This document shows, one piece after another, positions 16,239-24,442 of a DNA stretch of 55,693 nt (the first letter of the stretch is position 1; every line of letters begins with the position of its first letter). The stretch lies in NCBI GenBank assembly GCA_964574335.1, contig CAZNNH010000022.1:1-55693 (forward strand), given 5' to 3'. This stretch comes from CAZNNH01 sp964574335 (GTDB lineage Bacteria; Acidobacteriota; Vicinamibacteria; Fen-336). Position numbers and translations under genes: made by a program. Under the pieces are notes generated by a model. It saw only the letters and a list, made by a program, of their open reading frames with translations. It was not told the origin of the DNA and searched no databases.

Positions 16239-17456
16239 ATGGCAAGGTCCCGTCGACGATTCCCCACCGGCTGGCCGATCGTCTCCATGTGGCTGTGCCT
16301 TGCCTGCGCCCTGGTAGCTCCCCAGGCCCAAGCCGGCCCCCCTCAACTCCGGCTCAGGCTGAAGCTACCGAAGGAGCCGGTGCGGGTGGGCGACGAGGTG
16401 CTGCTGGGCTTCATCCTGGAGAACACGGCCGGCGACACGTTTGCCTACGAACGGAGCGGCTGCAACCTCGAGTATGCGCTCTCGATGCGGGGACTGGACG
16501 TCGCCGACCCAGAGCCGGTGCGACGCGGCGGGGGGGCCTACAGCTGCTTGGGTGGCGTCGTCGACGTCGCTCCGGGCGAGTCGGTCCAGGAGACGATCCC
16601 AGCGAATCGATGGTTCGTCATCTCGAGGCCGGGCTCGTACCGGCTCGTGGGCCACTATCGTCCGCAGATCGGCCTGCCCGTCCAGTCCGAGGAGGTCGTC
16701 CTTCGGGTCCTCGCACGTAGCCAGGAAGAGATGGCCGCCTACGTGGATGCCCTCCTGGCCGAGCTGGCCGACTTGGACGCGCGCCCCAGAGACTCGCGCG
16801 ATCTCCCGATGGGCCAGTGGCTCGACAACCAGCGAGCGCTGCGTGGGCTGCTGAGGCGGCTCATGTACACGCGTGATCCGAGGGCGATCCCGGCCTTCAT
16901 AGAGCAGATGTACCAGGCCACCTACGAGGGCAACGTGCCGGCACGGGAGGCGTTCGTGGGCTACCTCGCCGATCACGCCGGGGAGGCCAAGGCCGCGTTG
17001 CTGCGGGCGGGGATGGAGCGCGGGCTCGCCAGCAAGGAGATGGACATCATTCTGCAGATGCTCGGTGCCACCGATGACGAGCGGATTCGGATCATCGCCC
17101 GCTCGCTGGCACCGGACAGCCCATCCACCTGGCGTGCCGGCGCCGCCGCCGCCGGCTTCTTCCCGGGCCAGTTCACCTCACGTCTGGTGGCCATCGCCCG
17201 GGACCCTGCCGCTCTGGCCCGCGAGCAGGCATTGATCTGGCTGGCCTGGGACAGGACCGAGGAGGGGCTCGCGGCGCTGCAAGAGGCTCTCCTGGACCCG
17301 GATCCGGTCGTTCGCCGCAAGACCGCCCGGGCCATCCGCAACGTCTATCGGTCCAGGTCGGGCCACCTTGGAGGTCGGACCGGAGGTCGCCCCCTGCTCG
17401 AGTCCGACTTCCCGGATCTCGCGGCGACCAGCGCCCTGTCGGCGCCGCATCATTGA
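16239..17456 (+). CDS. Secreted HEAT-repeat-like protein
   Basis: A 405-residue protein with a signal peptide ('IVSMWLCLACALVAPQAQA'). Residues about 30-150 form a beta-sandwich ('EPVRVGDEVLLGFILENTAG', 'PGSYRLVGHYRPQ'). The rest is helical and repeat-like: 'DPRAIPAFIEQMYQ', 'GYLADHAGEAKAALLRAG', 'LIWLAWDRTEEGLAALQEA', 'DPDPVVRRKTARAIRN', as in HEAT or PBS-lyase repeats. Such proteins act as scaffolds or inhibitors. The start at 16239 is chosen for the signal peptide; no good ribosome-binding site is present, and ATG 16287 would also leave a short signal. No functional link to neighbours is evident. Confidence 0.65.
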   Translation: MARSRRRFPTGWPIVSMWLCLACALVAPQAQAGPPQLRLRLKLPKEPVRVGDEVLLGFILENTAGDTFAYERSGCNLEYALSMRGLDVADPEPVRRGGGAYSCLGGVVDVAPGESVQETIPANRWFVISRPGSYRLVGHYRPQIGLPVQSEEVVLRVLARSQEEMAAYVDALLAELADLDARPRDSRDLPMGQWLDNQRALRGLLRRLMYTRDPRAIPAFIEQMYQATYEGNVPAREAFVGYLADHAGEAKAALLRAGMERGLASKEMDIILQMLGATDDERIRIIARSLAPDSPSTWRAGAAAAGFFPGQFTSRLVAIARDPAALAREQALIWLAWDRTEEGLAALQEALLDPDPVVRRKTARAIRNVYRSRSGHLGGRTGGRPLLESDFPDLAATSALSAPHH

Positions 17457-17682
17457 TCGATAGGCGCGATTCTGACCCGGCGGTAGCCAGGCTCGGCGGG
17501 GCCGCTTGCCGCCGCCACTTCCGCGGCTCCTATCGGGCGCGCTGTCCGCACCCACGAAGCTCCCCGCGTCGTCGATGTCGGGGCCGGTCCTCGCGCTTTT
17601 GCTGCTCCTGCAGACCGTGGACCTTGATGATCTGCATCGCAACGACGCGCCCCTCACACCCACCCCGGCGTGAAGGGCCCGC

Positions 17683-18831
17683 TCAGCGGCCTTCCAGGTG
17701 TGCGACCACGACCCGGATGATCTCGTCCAGGATCCCCATGGCGTCGCCCCGCTCGGTGTTGTCCATCACGGAGATGACAGCCCCGTAGTCCGCCAGGTAC
17801 AACATCCCGGCCGCATAGCCCGGGGCGTTGCCGCCGTGTCCCGACACCCGCTGTCCCGACATGAAGGCCGGGTTGAACCACATGAGCCCCAGGCCGTATC
17901 CCTGAACCAGTGGCTCGTCGTGCCCGGTGGGGAGGTGGAAGTCGGTCATCTCGGCATAGGCGGCATCGCCGAGGAAGCTGCGATCGTGCATCAGCGCGTT
18001 GGCCAGGGTTGCCAGGTCCGCGGTGGTGGAAAAGACCTGCCCCCCGGTCGCGCTGCAGAAGGACGTGCGGGGCAGGTTGCCGGTGTCGTCGTATACCCCG
18101 TCTCCGGTCAGGTCGAGCCAGCCGTGCGCCGTGGTCTCGGGTAGAGGGTCGTCAGGACACACGTAGGTGTCGTGGAGGCCCAACGGATCGATCACGTACT
18201 TGTGATACTGGGCGGCCACCGTGCTCGCCGTGGCCTGCTCGACCAGCATCCTGAGCAGGATGTAACCCGAGGTGGAGTAGGACCAGGCCGTGCCCTTCTC
18301 GAAGTAGGGCTCGCGGATGGTCGCGAGGAAGTACTCCTCCATGTCCCAGTGCCGGTCCGGCTCGATGAGCAGCGGGGCCATCCACCCCGGCACGTCGGTG
18401 AAGTCCGACAGCCCGCTCGTGTGATTCAGCAACTGGCGAATGGTGATGTCGGGATCGACGTGCGGGTACGGGGGGAACCAGCTCCGGAGAGGATCGTCCA
18501 GGCCGAGCCGACCCTCTTCCGCCAGCCGGAGGATCGTCAGCGCGGTGAAGGTCTTGGTGATGCTGCCGGCGGCGAAGACGCTGGTGGGGGTGATGGGGGC
18601 CGCCTGGTGCGAGACGCCGCGGACTCCCGTCCACATCGGCTGCCCAGGCAGCAGCACCGAGACCGAGAAGCCGATCCCGTTGCTCTGGGCGAAGCCTGTC
18701 TCCAGCGTGGCCTCGAGCTGCTGCTCGATGGTCGTCGGCGCTCCGACCGGCGCCTCCTCCGCACCTGCCGGGCCGGCGCCCAAGACCAGACCCAGACACC
18801 ACAGGATGCCTGCCACCGCGAGTCGCCTCAT
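17683..18831 (-). CDS. Serine hydrolase, beta-lactamase class C / penicillin-binding-protein-like (PF00144)
   Basis: A 382-residue periplasmic hydrolase with a Sec signal ('ILWCLGLVLGAGPAGAEE'). The S-x-x-K nucleophile motif is 'SITK' (S90-K93). The second motif is 'YSTSG' with Tyr185; the usual third residue Asn is Thr here. The third motif is 'HGG' near the C-terminus. 'LLNHTSGLSDF' is the family's typical phrase. Members include D-aminopeptidases, esterases and carboxypeptidases; true AmpC is unlikely given the changed YxN motif and the absence of ampR. AGGAGG upstream of ATG 18831 fixes the start; a longer in-frame extension upstream shows no homology. The 226 nt between it and the convergent HEAT-like gene hold nothing recognisable. 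Confidence 0.85.
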   Translation of the reverse strand: MRRLAVAGILWCLGLVLGAGPAGAEEAPVGAPTTIEQQLEATLETGFAQSNGIGFSVSVLLPGQPMWTGVRGVSHQAAPITPTSVFAAGSITKTFTALTILRLAEEGRLGLDDPLRSWFPPYPHVDPDITIRQLLNHTSGLSDFTDVPGWMAPLLIEPDRHWDMEEYFLATIREPYFEKGTAWSYSTSGYILLRMLVEQATASTVAAQYHKYVIDPLGLHDTYVCPDDPLPETTAHGWLDLTGDGVYDDTGNLPRTSFCSATGGQVFSTTADLATLANALMHDRSFLGDAAYAEMTDFHLPTGHDEPLVQGYGLGLMWFNPAFMSGQRVSGHGGNAPGYAAGMLYLADYGAVISVMDNTERGDAMGILDEIIRVVVAHLEGR

Positions 18832-19176
18832 GCCGCCCTCCTGCCGCCGCCGGGCGAGACGGCCTCGCACCGCGCCGACCGCGTCTTGGTGATCGCCCGA
18901 CCCGAGCCCGGGAGGTGACGATCGCTGCCGACGCCCTTCGGGCCTCGGCTGCATGCGGCATGCCAGCGTCATCCCCTGCAAACGCTCGGGTTTGGTCCGC
19001 CCAGCTCCGATTCCCGCCGTAGGTGACGAAATCGGACACTCCAGTGATCCTGGCGGACACCTGGTGACGAAGGCGGACACTTGGTGACGGCCTGTTGGAG
19101 GGACGCGGTCGGCCGCTCCCGCCCGGCCACCGGACGGGAGTCTCGATAGCTGAGCGGACGCACGCCGCCGTCCTGC
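18832..19176. other. Gene-free stretch with an IS21-like end
   Basis: No reading frame here has recognisable homology. The only structure seen is the cluster of roughly 20-bp repeats at 19022-19090. The rest contains the leader of the serine hydrolase gene. Confidence 0.5.
19022..19090. mobile_element. Orphan tandem ~20-bp repeats resembling an IS21-family terminus
   Basis: Four imperfect units start at 19022, 19043, 19063 and 19083. On the minus strand they read TGTCCGATTTCGTCACC, TGTCCGCCAGGATCACT and TGTCCGCCTTCGTCACC, with the last unit partial. IS21-family elements carry such multiple short repeats at each end. No istA or istB gene is present, so this would be a leftover end. The assignment rests on memory of these ends only. 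Confidence 0.4.
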
Positions 19177-20487
19177 TCAGTGGTCCTGCACGGTGCCGTC
19201 GAGCCTCCCCGGCTCTCCGCCAAGCGTTGCGCGAAGCCGCTGCTCCAATGCGTCGAAGTCCAGACCGTCGTCGAGGATGGGGCCCCCAGACGGGAGGATC
19301 TCCAGGCCGCTCACGTTCCGCGCGTGCAGCGGAAAGAAGACCTCCAGCCCGTCCGGGGCGGCGCCATACGCAGGCTCCTCGGTGTCCACGACGAGCAAGC
19401 CACGGTGCTGCCGGGTGTCCACCTTGACCAGGGCCTGACGACCGCCGGGCAGGAAGTAGGACTGGTCCAGGTAGACGCCGCAGTCGCGCATTGAGACGGA
19501 GCCGCTGTAGCTGCCGGAGCTCTTTCGCGTCCGCAAGACAGGCCGCAGGGTGTCGCCGCGGCGAGTGAAGATGACGCACTCGTCCCCCTGGGGGTCGAGC
19601 GAGCGGGCGAGCACCAGCCAGGCGCTCAGGTCGGAGCTGCGGACCCAGGACCAGCCCACGCCGTTGCGTCCCGCCAGGTCTTCACGCTGGAAGTCGCAGA
19701 ACACGTGAGCGGGGAGCGGCATTAGGCCGTCGGTGCGGGCGACGCCATTCCGAACGTCCCGCACGGTAGTGGTGGCTCCGGTGGCGACATCGTATCGATA
19801 GAGCGCGTAGTCATCGTCGCGCGCGGCCAGCTGGTAGTAGACGGCGTCCCCGCTGTCGGATTGGAACAAGCCATCAGATGGGACAAAGTTGCGCGGAGGA
19901 TGGGCGATCTGTGTCAGCTCGCGCGGCGCGGGGTCACCAAGGCGGTACCGGTAGAGCGCGACCGGCCCCACTGCGTTGCCCGAGCGACGGAGCAGGAAGA
20001 TGGCATCCGAGTCGGCGGCCCATTGGATGGACTCCGCATCCCAGTACGTGTCCTGGCCCGCCGGCCGTTCGCTGAAGATGCGGTACGCGGGAGAGAGGCG
20101 CTTCGTTTCGTGGCCCTGCTGGTCCAGCAGCTTCAGGGACGATTCCGAGAGCACGATTAGGTGTGCCGAGTCCGGTGCTACCCAGACTCCGTCCCGGGGG
20201 CCGTGCCAGATCGCGCGTCCCCCGGGAGACACCTTGCCGTCGCGGCTGAAGTGCAAGTCGTCCCCGACCGCAAAGTACACGGGCAGCGTGGCCTGGAGGG
20301 CGATGGCCTGAGGTCGGTAGGCCTCGATCTCCGGCGGAGAGTAGGGAGTGCAGGCGACTGAAGTGGCGAGCATGGTGGCTCCGTAGAGCGCCGTCCACCG
20401 GCCGGACCTCAGGGGAGCCCGGCTCCGCCAGGCTGCGGTTGCCGGAGGACATGTCCCTGCCGCCCGTTGCACCTTCGGCAGGCTCAT
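19177..20487 (-). CDS. Putative beta-propeller (TolB/WD40-like) lipoprotein
   Basis: A 436-residue protein with a hydrophobic segment and cysteine ('YGATMLATSVACTP', near residue 47) that may be a degenerate lipobox. The body has propeller-like repeats: 'DDLHFSRDGKVSPGGRAIWH', 'ESIQWAADSDAIFLLRRSG', 'VALYRYRLGDPAPRELTQI', 'YALYRYDVATGATTTV', each a strand-turn-strand with a small-residue or acidic turn. No enzyme motif was seen. The ATG at 20487 overlaps the stop of the nucleotidyltransferase gene by 4 nt, which suggests co-translation, although the first about 35 residues look unlike a signal peptide and the true start could be internal. Confidence 0.6.
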   Translation of the reverse strand: MSLPKVQRAAGTCPPATAAWRSRAPLRSGRWTALYGATMLATSVACTPYSPPEIEAYRPQAIALQATLPVYFAVGDDLHFSRDGKVSPGGRAIWHGPRDGVWVAPDSAHLIVLSESSLKLLDQQGHETKRLSPAYRIFSERPAGQDTYWDAESIQWAADSDAIFLLRRSGNAVGPVALYRYRLGDPAPRELTQIAHPPRNFVPSDGLFQSDSGDAVYYQLAARDDDYALYRYDVATGATTTVRDVRNGVARTDGLMPLPAHVFCDFQREDLAGRNGVGWSWVRSSDLSAWLVLARSLDPQGDECVIFTRRGDTLRPVLRTRKSSGSYSGSVSMRDCGVYLDQSYFLPGGRQALVKVDTRQHRGLLVVDTEEPAYGAAPDGLEVFFPLHARNVSGLEILPSGGPILDDGLDFDALEQRLRATLGGEPGRLDGTVQDH

Positions 20488-20975
20488 GGCTCCTCCGAGC
20501 GGAGCAGTGCCTCGAGATAGGCCACATCGCTGTGGTCCGAGGGGCGGAGCGTGTGCTTGGTCCGGATCAGAGTGCGCTTGCTGGCTACCGGGATCGGCAC
20601 CCCTTCGATCTCGATGATCTCCGCGTCCTGCTCCGCCTCCGCCAGCGTGACCCCGCAGGCACGGCCCATCAAGTCCACCAGCACTTCGTCCGCCACCCTG
20701 ACCACCGTGTATCGCTGCACGTCACCGGGGTCGATCTCCGCGGCAGCGTTGTCCTCCAGCACGGCCAATCCTTCTTTCACCCGCGCCACGTTGGCGGGGG
20801 AGTCGTCGATGAGCAAGTCGATATCCTTGGTCGGGCGGCCGAGGCCGTGGGCGATGACGGCGAAGCCCCCGATGAGGATGTAGCGGGCGCCGACCGCGTT
20901 CAGGGCTCGACAGATGCGGGCGAGGTCGAGCGTTTCAGGGACGCGTACGTAGCGGCGGTCGTCATCAGCAGCCAC
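20484..20975 (-). CDS. Nucleotidyltransferase-fold protein (AbiEii-like, possible toxin)
   Basis: A 163-residue protein with the minimal nucleotidyltransferase core 'YILIGGFAVIAHGLGRPTKD' followed by 'DIDLLI': the GG motif and D-x-D metal ligands. 'EVLVDLMGRACG' would supply the third acidic residue. Proteins of this type act as toxins in AbiE-like systems or as MNT antitoxins; which applies here cannot be read from sequence. It is paired with a small upstream gene that it overlaps by 76 nt, the same layout as the pair at 50433-51277. The start is a GTG at 20975. Confidence 0.75.
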   Translation of the reverse strand: MAADDDRRYVRVPETLDLARICRALNAVGARYILIGGFAVIAHGLGRPTKDIDLLIDDSPANVARVKEGLAVLEDNAAAEIDPGDVQRYTVVRVADEVLVDLMGRACGVTLAEAEQDAEIIEIEGVPIPVASKRTLIRTKHTLRPSDHSDVAYLEALLRSEEP

Positions 20976-21124
20976 TGCTCGGCCTCCTCGAAGGACAGGA
21001 AGCGATGGACGCCGCCACGGGGCAGGAGCCAGGGCGTGCGCCGCATCCCGATGGCCAGCTCTTGCAGGGCCTGGGCGTCCGCGATCGTGCTCGGCCGGTC
21101 TCGGCGTCGCCCCACAACCTTCAC
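20900..21124 (-). CDS. Small partner protein of the nucleotidyltransferase (possible antitoxin)
   Basis: A 74-residue protein starting at GTG 21124: 'PSTIADAQALQELAIGMRRT' and 'FLSFEEAEQWLL' form two helical segments. I recall proteins of this kind upstream of stand-alone nucleotidyltransferase genes, but have no family name for it. It overlaps the next gene by 76 nt. A role as antitoxin or DNA-binding partner is inferred only from the two-gene layout. Confidence 0.55.
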   Translation of the reverse strand: MKVVGRRRDRPSTIADAQALQELAIGMRRTPWLLPRGGVHRFLSFEEAEQWLLMTTAATYASLKRSTSPASVEP

Positions 21125-21244
21125 GAAGCTATCTTACCCCTGGGGGGTGGCCCGTGAGGGCCGGGCGTCGCTGGCCGTGCCCTCGACGGCGACGGACTCG
21201 GCCGCGGCGAGAGGGGTCGGTCGTGATGTGTGGGAACACCGCCT

Positions 21245-22120
21245 TCACCGCAACCCATCGGCCAGGAACAGGTCCTGCAGGAACAGGCCGTGGGTGTAGG
21301 CGTAGCTCTGGCCGTCGTCGGAGAGCAGCACGGTCCAGACGTGGCCGGCGCCGGTCCGGTCCGGCGGGCCGAGGGTCCTCCACGCTGTCTCGTCCCCGCT
21401 TCCGATCTCCACACGCCGGAGGTGGGCCGGGACGCTGCCCCGGCGCACGATCAGGAAGCGGCGGTCGCCGCTCAGGCCCACGGTCTCCAGGTAAGGATCG
21501 GACGGCAGCATCCAGGGGAGCCGCTTCGCCTCGCCGCCGGCGAGACCACACCGGAACAGCGACCCGTTGGCGGAACGGGCCAACAGACCACCGTCGGGCA
21601 GGCGCCCGGGGATGGCCAGCGCCCCTTCGGGAGCGACGGCTCGCGGCTCGCCGCCGTCCATGTCTACCAGGAAGGATCGCGCCGAGCGGCGGGGCGCGGC
21701 GGCGTCGAAGCCCACCTGGCGGCCATCGACGAGCCAAGTGCCGAACGGCTCCAGGCCGCCCAGCGGTACCGGCCGCGCCGACCCGGGCCCCGGTGGGCGT
21801 GAGCAGCAGCGAACGCCTCCCGTCGTCACCGCTCTGCATCAGGAAGAAGGCGGCGTCGCGCGACAACCCCAGCGGATGGCCCTCGCCCAGCCGCAGCACC
21901 GGTCCGCCTCTAGTGGGGAGGAGCAGCGCGGTGCCCGGCGGACCTTCGCCACCGTCCCAAAGCAACAGCTTCTCGCCGTCCGCCGACAAGCCCTGGACCT
22001 GTGAGTTGGAGAACGCCGAGACCTCGTGCTCCTCGTTCTCTCCGGGGGCGCGCGCCCGTACGCTCCATCGCTCGAAGCCGTGGTGCAGCAGGACCCGGCC
22101 GTGGCCGGAGATACCACCCC
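21245..22120 (-). pseudogene. Decayed C-terminal tail of a serine/threonine kinase with WD40/PD40 repeats
   Basis: The sequence reads like the sensor tail of large acidobacterial Ser/Thr kinases. One frame carries 'GFERWSVRARAPGENEEHEV', 'QGLSADGEKLLLWDGGEGPP' and 'RSLLLTPTGARVG'. The frame then shifts near 21800 and continues with 'PRAVAPEGALAIPGRLPDGG' and 'WRTLGPPDRTGAGHVWTVLL', ending 'LFLQDLFLADGLR' at the stop 21245. No kinase domain, transmembrane segment or start codon is present upstream, so both truncation and frameshift mark it as a remnant. The family identification is by memory of these conserved phrases. Confidence 0.65.
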
Positions 22121-22318
22121 GGCTTGGGGTGCCCTCGGGGGCTGAGTTCAACGCCCCACGCGGCCCCGGGTCGGCAGGGCCCCAGCCGTCGTTCACCGGT
22201 CTGGGGTGTGCACCCCCCGAATTCCCCCCGACGGATGAAACTCTTCTCCTTGCCCTTCCGTAGGGCTGCAGTGGATCGCGGACTCGGTTCGGATCCCCAC
22301 AACGAACGAGGCGGATCA

Positions 22319-22894
22319 ATGAACATCTACGTGGCGTTCCTGTTCGGCTTCCCATTGCTGTGGTGCGCTTTCGAGACGGGCCTGATGGTGAGAGACAGAA
22401 CCCGGGGCAAGGGGACAACCGCCGGAGACCATGGCACCCGGAGCTTCAACATCCTGGCGTTTGCCATCGGATTTGCCGGAGCCGAGGCCGTCAACGGGAT
22501 GCCCGCGTTCTTCTTCCCCGGCCGATGGGCGGCCGCAGTCTTGGGGGTGGGGCTGGGTGTCATCGTCCTCGGCTTCTCCCTGCGTGTCTGGGCGATTGCG
22601 GCCTTGGGTGCATCGTTCCGGACGACGATCGAGACCCATCGGGATCAGCAGGTGGTCACGAGAGGTCCCTACAGGCTTGTGAGGCATCCGGCCTACGACG
22701 GGCTGCTGTTGGTGTGCTGCGGCTACGGCATCGCCGCCCAGAACTGGCTCTCGCTGTTCTTCGCGGTCTCGGTGCCGCTTGTGGCGCTCTTGTACAGGAT
22801 CCATCTGGAGGAGCTTGCCCTGGCGGCCTCGATGGGTTCTGAGCACAGGGCCTACCAGCGACGCACGAAGAGGCTCATCCCGTGGGTCTGGTAG
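22319..22894 (+). CDS. Isoprenylcysteine carboxyl methyltransferase-like membrane protein
   Basis: A 191-residue integral membrane protein with about five hydrophobic segments. The C-terminal half carries the family signature: 'SFRTTIETHRDQQVVTRGPY' followed by 'RLVRHPAYDG' and 'EELALAASMG...YQRRTKRLIP', the SAM-binding part of ICMT/PEMT-type methyltransferases. In bacteria these methylate lipids or small molecules rather than prenyl-cysteines, and the substrate here is unknown. The ATG at 22319 follows an ACGAGGCGG site. A long hairpin at 22941-22988 follows the stop. Confidence 0.85.
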   Translation: MNIYVAFLFGFPLLWCAFETGLMVRDRTRGKGTTAGDHGTRSFNILAFAIGFAGAEAVNGMPAFFFPGRWAAAVLGVGLGVIVLGFSLRVWAIAALGASFRTTIETHRDQQVVTRGPYRLVRHPAYDGLLLVCCGYGIAAQNWLSLFFAVSVPLVALLYRIHLEELALAASMGSEHRAYQRRTKRLIPWVW

Positions 22895-22940
22895 CGTAGG
22901 AACCCCTACCTTGTCCGGCCCCGACGGGTGGCTGGCAAGT

Positions 22941-22988
22941 TCGGCCCCAAGGCAAGAAGGGTCGCGACTCCTCTTGCCTTGGGGCGAA
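22941..22988. terminator. Long imperfect palindrome, possible terminator
   Basis: Arms CCCCAAGGCAAGA (22945-22957) and TCTTGCCTTGGGG (22972-22984) pair perfectly over 13 bp. The flanks TTCGG and CGAA extend the stem with one bulge, and the loop itself contains GTCGCGAC. It lies 46 nt after the methyltransferase gene and 37 nt before the glycosyltransferase start. There is no T-run, so it is not a classical intrinsic terminator; a palindromic repeat or mRNA stabiliser is as likely. Confidence 0.45.
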
Positions 22989-23025
22989 GAATGCCGAGGC
23001 CAGCTTTCGGTCTAGACTTCGCCTG

Positions 23026-24423
23026 GTGAGCCCCGTCGAATCGGAAGGTCGTCCCGTTTCCGGCCGCTTCCCCTGGTTCGTGATCGGGATGGGGGTGCTG
23101 CTGCTGGCGGCGGCCTTCCTGCGCCTCGAGACCCTGGGCTCGCGCCCGCTCTGGTACGACGAGCGCTTCACGGTGTCCTTCTGCCGGGACGCGTCCAGCC
23201 TGGCCGAGGTGTGGGGGACGGTGCCCGGCGACGAGTGGGCCCACCCGCCCCTGCACTACGCCGTCACCTACCTGGTGATGCAGCTCTCCCACTCGGCCAC
23301 CGCCGTGCGGGCGGCCTCGGTCGTGGGCGGCGTGGGCACCGTCCTGCTGGTGGGGCTGATCGGCCGGACCCTGCTGGGCGCCGCTGCCGGATGGCTGGCG
23401 GCGCTGCTGATGACCGTCTCCGTCTACCACATCAACTACTCGATGGATGCGCGCCCGTACGCCCTGATGCTGTTCTTCCTCGCCGGGCAGTTCCTGGCGC
23501 TGTTCCTCTACCGGTCAGGGCGCCGCTTCCGGCTGCTGTTTCCCTTCGTGCTGTGCGCGGCCGGCGCCGTCTACACCCATCACCTGGCGCTGGTGGCGCA
23601 GTTGGCGGTGGCCGTGATCGCGGCCGCCGACCTGGCGCGCCTCGCCTTCGAGCGCCGGCGCGGCTTACACGAGCTGGCGCGAGCCGTGGTCTTCTACCTG
23701 GCCGGCGGCCTGGCCACGGCCCTCCTGTACCTGCCGAAGGCGTGGACCTTGCTTCACTACCTCGGCACCGGGAACCTGGGGGCCGGCCACTACCTGGACC
23801 TCTCGGCCTGGCTGGTCTGGCAGCTCGCGGCACGCTGGACGGTGGGCGACAACTGGTTCAACGGGCCGGTGCTGGTCGCCTTCGGTGCCGGCGTCGTGGG
23901 CATCGTCTCCCGCCACACCTCGCCCGCGCGCCGTGAGGGCCGGCTCGAGGCGCTGTCGGCGCGACGCTCCATCGCGGCCACCGTGCTGCGCTTCGATCTG
24001 GCTCACCCGCCGGCCGGTCTGCTGGTCTGGCTGGTGGTCCCGTTCCTGCCTTTCTTCCTGGTGCCGTTCGCCAAGTTCTTCGACATCCGCTTCGTGATCG
24101 CGGCGCTGCCCCCGTTCCTGCTGGTGACCGCGGAGGGCCTGCTCGAGCTGGGGCGCTGGGCGGCGCGGCTGGCGCCGGCCGACCCGGCGGCTGCAGGCCG
24201 CCGCGCCTGGCTTCGTCTCGGCGTCCCGGTGGCCCTGAGCCTCACCCTGGTGACGGTGAGCCTGCGCGCCTACCTGATGTTTCGGGCCACCGCCTACCGG
24301 TGCAGCGAGTTCTTCGCCAGGCCCGAGCTCCTGTCTCGGGACCAAGCCTTCTGTCGCGACCACATCATCCTGAACAGCATCGAGCCGGAGCAGCAGCGGC
24401 TGCTACGCTCGGTGGTCGAGTGA
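23026..24423 (+). CDS. GT39/ArnT-type membrane glycosyltransferase
   Basis: A 465-residue polytopic membrane protein. The first periplasmic loop contains 'LETLGSRPLWYDERFTVSF', where the acidic pair is the usual GT-C catalytic and metal site, and 'HPPLHYAVTYL' follows as in PMT-family enzymes. About ten further hydrophobic helices follow ('GWLAALLMTVSVYHINYSMD' with 'ARPYALMLFF' is also typical). These enzymes use polyprenyl-phosphate sugars to modify lipids or proteins at the outer face of the inner membrane. The GTG at 23026 gives the canonical short N-terminus. It converges with a second large membrane glycosyltransferase-like gene 19 nt away. Confidence 0.85.
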   Translation: MSPVESEGRPVSGRFPWFVIGMGVLLLAAAFLRLETLGSRPLWYDERFTVSFCRDASSLAEVWGTVPGDEWAHPPLHYAVTYLVMQLSHSATAVRAASVVGGVGTVLLVGLIGRTLLGAAAGWLAALLMTVSVYHINYSMDARPYALMLFFLAGQFLALFLYRSGRRFRLLFPFVLCAAGAVYTHHLALVAQLAVAVIAAADLARLAFERRRGLHELARAVVFYLAGGLATALLYLPKAWTLLHYLGTGNLGAGHYLDLSAWLVWQLAARWTVGDNWFNGPVLVAFGAGVVGIVSRHTSPARREGRLEALSARRSIAATVLRFDLAHPPAGLLVWLVVPFLPFFLVPFAKFFDIRFVIAALPPFLLVTAEGLLELGRWAARLAPADPAAAGRRAWLRLGVPVALSLTLVTVSLRAYLMFRATAYRCSEFFARPELLSRDQAFCRDHIILNSIEPEQQRLLRSVVE

Positions 24424-24442
24424 CGCCTCGGGAGGCGAACCT

